From assembly GCA_947450405.1 (NCBI GenBank), contig CANFVI010000118.1, forward strand, positions 1-5,345: a stretch of DNA of 5,345 nt, in the 5' to 3' direction. The notes beneath the pieces were generated by a model. The model was given only the letters and a program-made list of their open reading frames with translations, had not been told where the DNA came from and did not search any database. Positions within the stretch are counted from its first letter, which is position 1. The number at the start of each line of letters is the position of its first letter. Below, piece by piece: positions 1-5,111 of the stretch. The DNA comes from Flavobacteriales bacterium (lineage in GTDB: Bacteria; Bacteroidota; Bacteroidia; NS11-12g; UBA955). Made by a program: the position numbers and the translations under genes.

Positions 1-114
1 GGCGTAGATAGGCGAAAAGGAGAGTATAAAAAGTAAACTTGTAAGGAGATTCTTCATAAGGCTGCTAAAATAACATGTGTTTTTCAAATTTATTGCACAA
101 GATGTGCCAAGAAT

Positions 115-160
115 GGATGATAACAAAAAATTAGCATAGCTAAATTTTTTGTTATCATCC
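115..160. terminator. Long near-perfect hairpin, possible bidirectional terminator
   Basis: The left arm (115-135) and right arm (139-160) are complementary over 21 base pairs with one extra A in the right arm; the loop is only ATA. The inner part, A6-TTAGC-ATA-GCTAAA-T6, has the symmetric A-tract/stem/T-tract layout of a bidirectional intrinsic terminator, although its core stem is AT-rich and weak. The outer GGATGATAAC/GTTATCATCC arms extend the stem beyond what a simple terminator needs. A small mobile or REP-like palindrome is therefore an alternative. The structure is seen directly; the role is inferred. Confidence 0.45.
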
Positions 161-168
161 AGCAAGAG

Positions 169-211
169 CCCCATGGTAGAGTTTTCTCAAAGCAGAAAAC
201 ACACCACGGGG
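169..211. repeat. Second imperfect hairpin next to the first
   Basis: CCCCATGGT (169-177) pairs with ACCACGGGG (203-211) over 8 of 9 positions. TTTTCT (182-187) pairs with AGAAAA (194-199) around a 6-base loop, with an internal loop of AGAG against CAC between the two stems. It starts 8 bases after the end of the preceding hairpin, so 115-211 forms a two-stem structured block. There is no T-run after it on either strand, which argues against a canonical terminator. Function unknown. Confidence 0.4.
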
Positions 212-310
212 TGAAACAAGAGGGTTGAGGTAGGCGGTAGGAAATGCGGGTAGATTTGGAAAAATAAAGTGATTTGTGATTTAGAGATAATCGCAAATGA
301 AAAAACAAAA

Positions 311-399
311 ACATGTTGTTGGGTTGCTCGCGAGTTACTCCCTTCGGTCGTGAGAACACTCCATTTCGTTACGTTTAGTTCGTGAGAACATGTTGTTGG
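311..399. repeat. Less AT-rich patch with two pairs of short direct repeats
   Basis: ACATGTTGTTGG occurs at 311-322 and again at 388-399. TCGTGAGAACA occurs at 348-358 and again at 380-390, so the second copies of the two repeats overlap into one longer unit. The block also contains the 8-bp palindrome CTCGCGAG (327-334). It is followed by a GC-rich stretch (395-418) that can form alternative short stems (GTTGG with CCAAC, or GGCGT with ACGCC). Base composition is visibly different from the AT-rich flanks. It resembles a dispersed intergenic repeat more than a gene, but its copy number in the genome cannot be seen from here. Confidence 0.4.
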
Positions 400-526
400 C
401 GTCCTCGCCACCAACGCCGTCAGTGGGATGATGCAGCACACGTTTACTGCCATTCGAAATGGAATCATAACCTTTGAAAAAATGCCCCGCCCATGCCACT
501 TGATCTTTTTTCTGGTTGTAAAATAT

Positions 527-534
527 TAAATTTG
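527..534 (+). promoter_or_regulatory. Promoter -7-like box for the small acidic protein gene
   Basis: TAAATTTG matches the Bacteroidota sigma -7 consensus TAnnTTTG exactly and lies 13 bases before the ATG at 548. No good TTTG -33 box is found 19-21 bases upstream, and the implied leader would be very short (under 10 bases). This is a tentative call based on one box. Confidence 0.3.
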
Positions 535-547
535 CTTCCAACCCCCT

Positions 548-1069
548 ATGCCCCATTTCACCCTTTTCACCCACCGCGAATTCGCCCAAGACTACCAAGG
601 CTTTGCATGGACTGAATTTGCTCTAGAGCTGGATGGGCAAGAAAATACGGATCAAATAGTTGAGGCTTTTCTTCATTCTACAGCTTATAGTTATGACAGT
701 TTGTACGATTGCATTAAGGCCAAGCCAAATTCGGGTTATTTAGAAAGGGCATTTGATTTTGATGTAGCTGGTCTTATCGATTTTAAGAAAACAGACAATG
801 CAGGCGCTTGTAAATTTCTTATAGATTTTAAGGGTGAAGGTTTTTGGGGTAGTGATATTAACCAATATGAAAAACTGTTAGAGAGCTATTTTGAAATACA
901 TGATAAGAATTCCAATGCTGAGTTTTACATTATTTCCAAAGATTGGTTTACTAGCGGCGACCCAAAAGTATTTGAACCACAAGCGTGGTGTTACACGTAT
1001 TATTTTCTTGTAATTTCAGTAGACTTAGTTTCTAAAACGTTGGTTTTGTCAGAGTGGACATATGATTAA
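548..1069 (+). CDS. Small acidic hypothetical protein (173 aa)
   Basis: I do not recognise a family. The 173-residue product has no signal peptide and no membrane segment. It is rich in Asp/Glu and aromatic residues, with the segments GFWGSDINQYEKLLESYFEI (about 99-118) and EFYIISKDWFTSGD (about 125-138). Its last strand-like stretch is VISVDLVSKTLVLSEWTYD. The overall look, a soluble acidic alpha/beta protein of this size with a strand-rich C-terminus, resembles the immunity-type proteins found near polymorphic toxins, but no toxin gene is visible, so this is only a resemblance. The ATG at 548 is the only Met in the frame; an in-frame TAA lies at 527-529, so the start is well bounded. There is no Shine-Dalgarno sequence. 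It ends 177 bases before the convergent toxin gene's stop codon, and no clear terminator was seen in that gap. The first codons are richer in C than the rest and continue the composition of the upstream patch. Confidence 0.7.
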   Translation: MPHFTLFTHREFAQDYQGFAWTEFALELDGQENTDQIVEAFLHSTAYSYDSLYDCIKAKPNSGYLERAFDFDVAGLIDFKKTDNAGACKFLIDFKGEGFWGSDINQYEKLLESYFEIHDKNSNAEFYIISKDWFTSGDPKVFEPQAWCYTYYFLVISVDLVSKTLVLSEWTYD

Positions 1070-1246
1070 ATAGGCAAGGGTCTAGTTACAGAGAATTCCG
1101 CGATGCTTTAGTAATGGCAAGGAAATCGGAGTATCTTGGAGATTTCGTTTATATTATTTTCGACTTAACTCAGTCTTATTATTGAAAATTCGGGGATTCT
1201 TAGGGTATAACAATTCACCCCCGTTATTAATGATTATAAAGGAACT

Positions 1247-1591
1247 CTACTTAAAGTATTTTAAGATCCTGTCTTTATTTTCAAGTGCTTGCTCGTTTTT
1301 ATGGTATAATTCAATAAACACAATTTTGTTTTCACTTGGAAAGTGAGCATAGACAAGGCGCAAGCCAGAATTAACACCTCGCCCTTTAAGGGCCTTACAT
1401 GCAATCTTTTTAACTTTTATGATACAAGATTGTATTCCAAGATTTTCTAAGCGATAGCTGAATGGAGGCCGTTCGTTTGGATTGCTCTCTAGCACCAATT
1501 TAAGTACTGAAAGGTCTTCATTCAATGTTCTGTAATTTTTTAAAATTACTTTAAGGTCTTTGTGAAACTCTTTTAGTTCCTCAAACTTCAT
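1247..1591 (-). CDS. RelE/ParE-like toxin of a PanAT-type toxin-antitoxin system
   Basis: The 114-residue basic product has the features of the RelE/ParE fold. An N-terminal helical region (EFHKDLKVILKNYRTLNEDL, about 8-27) is followed by a basic strand (CIIKVKKIACKALKGRG, about 56-72), then SGLRLVYAHF (75-84) and IVFIELYHKNE (90-100), ending with DRILKYF. Family members typically act as ribosome-dependent mRNA endonucleases (RelE) or gyrase poisons (ParE). Candidate functional residues are the conserved Lys/Arg of the basic strand, Arg78 and the C-terminal basic residues; the activity class cannot be told from this alone. I chose the ATG at 1591-1589 because it overlaps the antitoxin end by 11 bases and begins at the usual N-terminal strand. 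An ATG at 1609-1607 would add six residues (MQKIPF) and is possible. The frame stays open up to 1738, but that would overlap the antitoxin by about 160 bases with non-family sequence. It is probably co-transcribed and translationally coupled with the antitoxin. Confidence 0.85.
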   Translation of the reverse strand: MKFEELKEFHKDLKVILKNYRTLNEDLSVLKLVLESNPNERPPFSYRLENLGIQSCIIKVKKIACKALKGRGVNSGLRLVYAHFPSENKIVFIELYHKNEQALENKDRILKYFK

Positions 1592-2393
1592 AAACGGTAT
1601 CTTCTGCATAGTTTCTAACAGAATATGGCGCTTCTCGATAGAAAGCCAATTCATAGTTAATGCTGTCACCTTCTTTGGATGCTTTCCAAGGCATGTCATT
1701 GTGTGAGTATGCGCTGATGCTGTTGGCAGACCAATCACTCATTTGAGCTATTACTTTATCGATGACCTCTTTTTCACTGGCTTTTAATGACTTCAAATCG
1801 GCTTTTACCAATGGTATAAAACGGTTTTGAGCTAAATTATGGTAATTGGTTTTAAGTCTTTGAATTTGATTCTCCTCAATCATTTGATGAATGATAGTCT
1901 CAAGTTTTTGTGGTACTGGCCCATAAGGCAATTTGCGGTATTCGGCACCCGTTAAATGTTCTTCATAAATCTCATAATAGTTGAAATCGGAAAAATACAT
2001 CAATTTGTTTAACACGGTTTCTCCAACATTTGGTTTCCCAGCGCAATGTTCTAAAATATAAATCAAGACATTTTTGAATTTGTTGATTTGTAATTTAGGT
2101 TTTGAATTTCGTTCGCTTTTTTGGGTAACCTGTTTAGCTTCTTTTTTTTCTAATTCAGACATGCTTGTGAATTCCATGGACATTATTTCATCCAATGAAA
2201 ATTCCAATGCAATCGATAAGCGTTGTAGTTCGAAAATGTCTAATCCACGCTTGCCCAATTCTACCTGTGTCAAGGAAGGACGAGACATTTTAACCAGCAA
2301 AGCAAGGTCTTCTTGAGCCAAGCCTTTTTGTTTGCGCATGGCACAAATTCTTTGTCCAATTTGTAGCTTGGTTAATTTGGTTTCTTTTACCAT
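1581..2393 (-). CDS. Antitoxin: XRE-type HTH fused to a DUF4065/Panacea (SocA-like) domain
   Basis: The 270-residue product is the likely antitoxin and autorepressor of the operon. Residues about 11-70 form an XRE/Cro-type helix-turn-helix (IGQRICAMRKQKGLAQEDLA, then SRPSLTQVELGKRGLDIFELQRLSIAL). A charged linker (about 76-104, LEKKEAKQVTQKSERNSKPK) joins it to a DUF4065/Panacea domain (about 105-240). That domain shows NKLMYFSDFNYYE, the signature LTGAEYRKLPYGPVP (147-161) and the C-terminal SHNDMPWKASKEG (230-242). Panacea-domain proteins neutralise many unrelated toxins encoded beside them; the N-terminal HTH is one of the known accessory domains and fits transcriptional autoregulation. 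I preferred the ATG at 2393-2391 over an in-frame ATG at 2426-2424. The added residues (MYFRGDIKLIQ) are unlike a family N-terminus, and the promoter -7 candidate at 2423-2416 falls inside that extension. Upstream is AATACAA, with no Shine-Dalgarno sequence. The 3' end overlaps the toxin gene. Confidence 0.9.
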   Translation of the reverse strand: MVKETKLTKLQIGQRICAMRKQKGLAQEDLALLVKMSRPSLTQVELGKRGLDIFELQRLSIALEFSLDEIMSMEFTSMSELEKKEAKQVTQKSERNSKPKLQINKFKNVLIYILEHCAGKPNVGETVLNKLMYFSDFNYYEIYEEHLTGAEYRKLPYGPVPQKLETIIHQMIEENQIQRLKTNYHNLAQNRFIPLVKADLKSLKASEKEVIDKVIAQMSDWSANSISAYSHNDMPWKASKEGDSINYELAFYREAPYSVRNYAEDTVYEV

Positions 2394-2415
2394 TTGTATT
2401 AACTTTATATCACCA

Positions 2416-2447
2416 CGAAAATACATAATGTTTGTTAATCAAACAAA
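2416..2447 (-). promoter_or_regulatory. Promoter of the antitoxin-toxin operon (Bacteroidota type)
   Basis: On the minus strand, TTTG (2447-2444) is followed after 20 bases by TATTTTCG (2423-2416). This compares with the Bacteroidota consensus TTTG-N19/21-TAnnTTTG, with one mismatch in the -7 box. Transcription would start near 2410, giving a leader of roughly 17 bases to the ATG at 2393. This placement is part of the reason for choosing the shorter antitoxin start. Confidence 0.5.
2429..2445. promoter_or_regulatory. Inverted repeat, candidate operator for the HTH antitoxin
   Basis: TGTTTG-TTAAT-CAAACA is a perfect 6-bp inverted repeat with a 5-base spacer, about the size bound by an XRE-family dimer. 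It lies between, and partly overlaps, the -33 and -7 boxes of the antitoxin-toxin promoter, so a bound dimer would block RNA polymerase. It ends 4 bases from the -33-like box of the divergent gene, so that promoter could be affected too. The palindrome is seen; its role as an operator is inferred. Confidence 0.5.
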
Positions 2448-2449
2448 AT

Positions 2450-2480
2450 TATGTTTTAAAATAAAACAATATTATTTTTG
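2450..2480 (+). promoter_or_regulatory. Candidate promoter of the DUF2200 gene
   Basis: TATTTTTG (2473-2480) matches the TAnnTTTG -7 consensus exactly. TATG (2450-2453) stands 19 bases upstream and matches TTTG in 3 of 4 positions. It points away from the antitoxin promoter, back to back with it. The implied leader to the ATG at 2558 is about 70 bases. Confidence 0.4.
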
Positions 2481-2557
2481 TGATTTGAATAATAATCTTG
2501 GAAATTGCACAAATGGCAAAGCATATTTTTTTTAGATTAAACCAAAATTCATAAGTT

Positions 2558-3061
2558 ATGAGCGAAACGACTGAACAAAGAAAACAATTGGCTAAGCAAC
2601 TCAATTTTGAATCGAAATTGCTTAAAGCTGAATCGATGGAAATTTTAAATGAATTTGTAAATTCGCATATTACATCATTAACCGATGCACCCATGAAAAG
2701 CACTGCCCACCACGACCAGCGAATTGCCTATATGCGTTTTGCCACCGTGTATCCATTGTATTTGGCTAAGATTGAAAAGAAAGGCCGCAACGAAGCCGAA
2801 TTGCTTGAAGTCATCGAGTGGCTAACGGGCTACGACAAGCAAGCGGTGCATGCCCATATAGAAAACAAAAGCAATTTTGCCACCTTCTTTGCTCAGGCGA
2901 ATCTGAATCCTGCTTCCAAAAACATCAAAGGCAGTATTTGTGGTTACAAAGTTGAAGAAATCGAAAATCCATTAACCCAACAGGTGAGGTATTTAGACAA
3001 GTTGGTTGACGAATTAGCGAAGGGGAAGGAGATGGAGAAGATTATAGGGGCTAGGGGTTAG
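2558..3061 (+). CDS. DUF2200 family protein with an N-terminal extension
   Basis: Residues about 50-162 carry the DUF2200 family pattern in full: HHDQRIAYMRFATVYPLYLAKIEKKGR (51-77), EVIEWLTGYDKQAV, FATFFAQANLNPASKNIKGSICGYKVEEIENPLTQQVRYLDKLVDELAKGKEMEKI. The molecular function of this family is unknown. Members are usually about 115-120 residues and begin just before the HHDxRI motif; here the ATG at 2693 would give such a 122-residue form. The frame stays open upstream to the ATG at 2558, adding 45 helical, charged residues (TEQRKQLAKQLNFESKLLKAES and following) with codon use that looks like real coding DNA. I therefore give the longer form but mark the start as uncertain. The last residues (GARG) are encoded by a G-rich repetitive tail instead of the usual end. 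It is transcribed divergently from the antitoxin gene; no functional link to the toxin-antitoxin pair is shown. Confidence 0.85.
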   Translation: MSETTEQRKQLAKQLNFESKLLKAESMEILNEFVNSHITSLTDAPMKSTAHHDQRIAYMRFATVYPLYLAKIEKKGRNEAELLEVIEWLTGYDKQAVHAHIENKSNFATFFAQANLNPASKNIKGSICGYKVEEIENPLTQQVRYLDKLVDELAKGKEMEKIIGARG

Positions 3062-3076
3062 CGTATAGGGTTTAGT
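3046..3076. repeat. Degenerate GGGNTTAG-like repeat across the DUF2200 stop codon
   Basis: Successive units AGGGGCTA, GGGGTTAG and, after CGTAT, AGGGTTTAG resemble each other and run from inside the last codons of the DUF2200 gene past its stop (TAG, 3059-3061). The repeat supplies the C-terminal GARG residues. It is a low-complexity tract, not a known named element. Confidence 0.3.
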
Positions 3077-3099
3077 TTTTTTCGGAGTTGCGAGGAGAT

Positions 3100-3132
3100 T
3101 TCGGTGAATAACTATCAAGGAATATTACCGAA
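3100..3132. other. Weak hairpin between the convergent DUF2200 and lipoprotein genes
   Basis: TTCGGTGAATA (3100-3110) pairs with TATTACCGAA (3123-3132) over 10 base pairs with one bulged base and a 12-base loop. It sits in the 99-base gap between two convergent stop codons, where a shared terminator would be expected. Neither strand has a T-run directly after it, so intrinsic termination is not demonstrated. Confidence 0.3.
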
Positions 3133-3160
3133 GCCAGAATAAATAATTAAGTTTAGTGTC

Positions 3161-5053
3161 CTAATCTTTCACACATCGCACAGAAAATCCGCAGTTTTTT
3201 AGTCCACCACCACCACCGCCTGCATGCCAAATTTTGGCTTCGTAATTTCTCAATAGAATAGCTTCTCCATATACTCCGTCTGGACTTTCATCTGAAGACC
3301 AAATATGTGTTAAAAAGCCCAAAGTGTTGAAATTGGATGTTTCAGATCTATATCCTGCTCCCATAGCTGAAAAGCCGCTGCTGTTGCTAGCATCATTGGG
3401 TGGTACCCAATACAAATCTGATGTGCTTTTCATTTTGTTACAGGCGACGAGAGTTCCACCTAAATAGCCAATTAATGTGTTGAATTCAGTAATGTTCGGT
3501 ATATGCCATCCTGCAGGTGCCAGGCCTCTTGGGTCATTAACAGCATGCCAGTTGTATAGTTTTCCATAAACAGCGCCATTAGCAGAACTGTTTGAATGGT
3601 AACACCAGGCACCGGTGGTTAAATTGGCCCAAGTTGCAGAATCTTTAACTTCAGGGATGATATCACCGTTTCTGTATTTACTGACATTTAGATTTATTAA
3701 TGCCCAAATTTGCTGGCCAATCTGCACCTCTGCCATTTCACCCAAAACCCTAGCTGAAAGTGTTTTTTCGAATTCAAATCCTTCTTTCTTTACCTTAATT
3801 TTATAGGTAAATGATTCGTTAGCCCCGTTAATGGATTTGAACATTGCCTTTTCTCCTTGTCTGCTTACAAGTGTAACATTTGGATTTGATATTTCAGTAA
3901 TGGTAAAGTCATTTGTTGCAAGAGTTACATCCTCTTGATTGGTTCTATAGAAAGGACTTTCACCCAATACTCTTTTTAATTTGTCCCAATAAACGATTAA
4001 GGCATCAAATGATTGAATAAAATATTTTGTACCTGCATTGATTTTACTATCAAAGTCAAGAACGGCCCTAAACTTTGCATTGAAATTCATGTCAACACTG
4101 AAACCCGTTAGATAGTCGGCCGTGACGGTCTCAAAAAGTGCTTCAGAAAACACCCAATTGGCATATAGAAAAGGGTATAAAGATTTTTTGAATTTAAAGA
4201 CGGCAGGTCTAATTTCTGCAAATAAGAAATACCCTGCTGCCCCCAAAGGCAAGGAAATTCCAACTGCTGTAATTCCCCAAGCAAATGGTCCCAAAACAGA
4301 GGTGCTATTGGCAATTAACGCCATAGAGCTAGCCATTCCCATCATCTCCAGAAATTTTTTGCTGCTGTTTTTTAATTCAACTGTTGAGTTCGCTAAATTT
4401 TCTGCGGTACATCCATAAAAAGTTTTAAAATCAGTTCTCGGGCAATCTGATTGTGAGCGAAATGTTGTTGAAGCATTCAATCGTGTTGGAACATTGTTGC
4501 TGAATTTTTGAAAAAGTGATTTGTTCGCTTCATAGAAAATGGTGGTGATTTTCTTGTCTTCAGCAGAAAGAGAATTAAACAAGTTGATTACTTCGTTTTT
4601 GTATGCTTTTATGCTATCAATTTCAGCAATTTCTTCAGGGCCTACAGGTTTGATTTCATCAATTTTGGCATTGAACATTTCAATATAATCCAATAAGAAT
4701 TGTTCAGGATTTAAACTTTGCGATTGGCTCACCGTGAAATCAATCTTTGCAAGTTCAAAATCGAGGGTATATTTTCCGTCACTTGTATTAGGAATAAAAA
4801 AAGTAAGTGTGCTGTCAGAGGTCTTTAAAAGTTCAACGGCTATAGTGCCAAATTTGGCTGAATATTTATCTGCTAGCGTTTTTGTGCTTAGGAGATTTAT
4901 GATTTCATAGGTCTTGACATCTGTTTTTTCTGCAATGGTGAAATCATTTTTAATCTTATCGATTTTTGTGCAAGAAGAAAACTGCAAGGCTGAAAGCACA
5001 CAAAATGACACCAGTACTATTTTGGTATTAAAATATTTAATTATGTTTTTCAT
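3161..5053 (-). CDS. Predicted lipoprotein with C-terminal FISUMP (Fib_succ_major) domain
   Basis: The 630-residue product begins with a lipoprotein signal peptide: Lys-rich start, hydrophobic IVLVSFCVLSAL, then LQFSSC with the lipidated Cys at 28. It should be anchored to a membrane and face the periplasm or cell surface. Residues about 30-235 are mostly helical and polar; Cys204 and Cys215 could form a disulfide. A Gly/Ala-rich hydrophobic stretch (about 237-282) could be one or two membrane or hairpin segments, which is unusual for a lipoprotein. Residues about 380-437 look like a beta-sandwich-type strand region. The C-terminal 190 residues are a Fibrobacter succinogenes major paralogous domain: GQQIWALINLNVSKYRNGD, WCYHSN, YGKLYNWHAVNDPRGLAPAGWHIP (497-519), NSSGFSAMGAGYR, IWSSDE, GFSVRCV. 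Where most members have WMxENLN, this one has WALINLN. A run of six glycines (612-617) precedes the last motif. FISUMP domains are common in Bacteroidota surface proteins; their role is not established. No Shine-Dalgarno sequence. Confidence 0.85.
   Translation of the reverse strand: MKNIIKYFNTKIVLVSFCVLSALQFSSCTKIDKIKNDFTIAEKTDVKTYEIINLLSTKTLADKYSAKFGTIAVELLKTSDSTLTFFIPNTSDGKYTLDFELAKIDFTVSQSQSLNPEQFLLDYIEMFNAKIDEIKPVGPEEIAEIDSIKAYKNEVINLFNSLSAEDKKITTIFYEANKSLFQKFSNNVPTRLNASTTFRSQSDCPRTDFKTFYGCTAENLANSTVELKNSSKKFLEMMGMASSMALIANSTSVLGPFAWGITAVGISLPLGAAGYFLFAEIRPAVFKFKKSLYPFLYANWVFSEALFETVTADYLTGFSVDMNFNAKFRAVLDFDSKINAGTKYFIQSFDALIVYWDKLKRVLGESPFYRTNQEDVTLATNDFTITEISNPNVTLVSRQGEKAMFKSINGANESFTYKIKVKKEGFEFEKTLSARVLGEMAEVQIGQQIWALINLNVSKYRNGDIIPEVKDSATWANLTTGAWCYHSNSSANGAVYGKLYNWHAVNDPRGLAPAGWHIPNITEFNTLIGYLGGTLVACNKMKSTSDLYWVPPNDASNSSGFSAMGAGYRSETSNFNTLGFLTHIWSSDESPDGVYGEAILLRNYEAKIWHAGGGGGGLKNCGFSVRCVKD
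3203..3220 (-). repeat. Triplet microsatellite encoding six glycines in the FISUMP domain
   Basis: On the plus strand this reads as consecutive CCA units with one variant at each end (TCC at the left, GCC at the right), coding for Gly612-Gly617 of the lipoprotein. It lies between the AKIWHA segment and the terminal GFSVRC motif, a loop position. The near-identical triplets make length change by slippage possible without a frameshift. Confidence 0.55.
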
Positions 5054-5084
5054 TTGAATTAGTTAAATTACTGTTTGTTATATT

Positions 5085-5111
5085 GCTGAATTCTAATTTG
5101 AAGTTTCACAC
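5085..5111. repeat. Candidate terminal inverted repeat of the IS30-type element
   Basis: The sequence across the transposase stop codon (on the minus strand GTGTGAAACTTCAAATTAGAATTCAGC) resembles the kind of end seen in Bacteroidota IS30 elements, where the terminal repeat overlaps the last transposase codons. The matching left end is outside the window, so neither the repeat nor the exact element boundary can be confirmed here. Confidence 0.3.

Larger units (their letters stand above)
1..547. other. Non-coding, structured intergenic region without a supportable gene
   Basis: I find no convincing protein or RNA gene here. Open frames exist on the minus strand, but their translations are low-complexity, lack family motifs and run through the hairpins and direct repeats, so I treat them as chance. 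The plus frame beginning at base 1 is open for only 11 codons and stops at 34-36; it could be the tail of an upstream gene but is too short to judge. The stretch holds two adjacent hairpins (115-160, 169-211), a less AT-rich patch with short direct repeats (311-399), a small perfect hairpin (450-462, CCATT-CGA-AATGG) and a promoter-like element just before the next gene. No tRNA cloverleaf or rRNA-like sequence was noticed. Confidence 0.6.

Noticed and set aside
1..36. Tail of an upstream plus-strand gene (GVDRRKGEYKK, stop at 34-36)
   Set aside because: Eleven codons at a window edge are too few to distinguish from chance.
311..547. Integron attC site or gene cassette around the unknown gene
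   Set aside because: GTTGGGT at 318-324 fits the GTTRRRY core, but no partner RYYYAAC core at a proper distance and no folded site on both sides of the gene could be found.
90..598. Minus-strand open frames in the left intergenic region
   Set aside because: They overlap each other, run through hairpins and direct repeats, and show no domain or coding-like composition.
1070..1246. Shared terminator between the convergent unknown gene and the toxin gene
   Set aside because: Only a weak GGGG/CCCC pairing (near 1190-1222) with little stem support was seen, and no T-run follows a stable stem.
1592..1738. Longer toxin frame starting at 1738
   Set aside because: It would overlap the antitoxin by about 160 bases, and the added residues (MIGLPTASAHTHTM and following) are the antitoxin's coding DNA read in another frame, unlike any RelE/ParE N-terminus.
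2394..2426. Longer antitoxin start at 2426
   Set aside because: The extra 11 residues do not fit the HTH family start, and the promoter -7 candidate lies within them; the ATG at 2393 is preferred.
3615..4418. Plus-strand open frames within the lipoprotein gene
   Set aside because: They are antisense shadows of the 630-codon gene, with no family motifs of their own.
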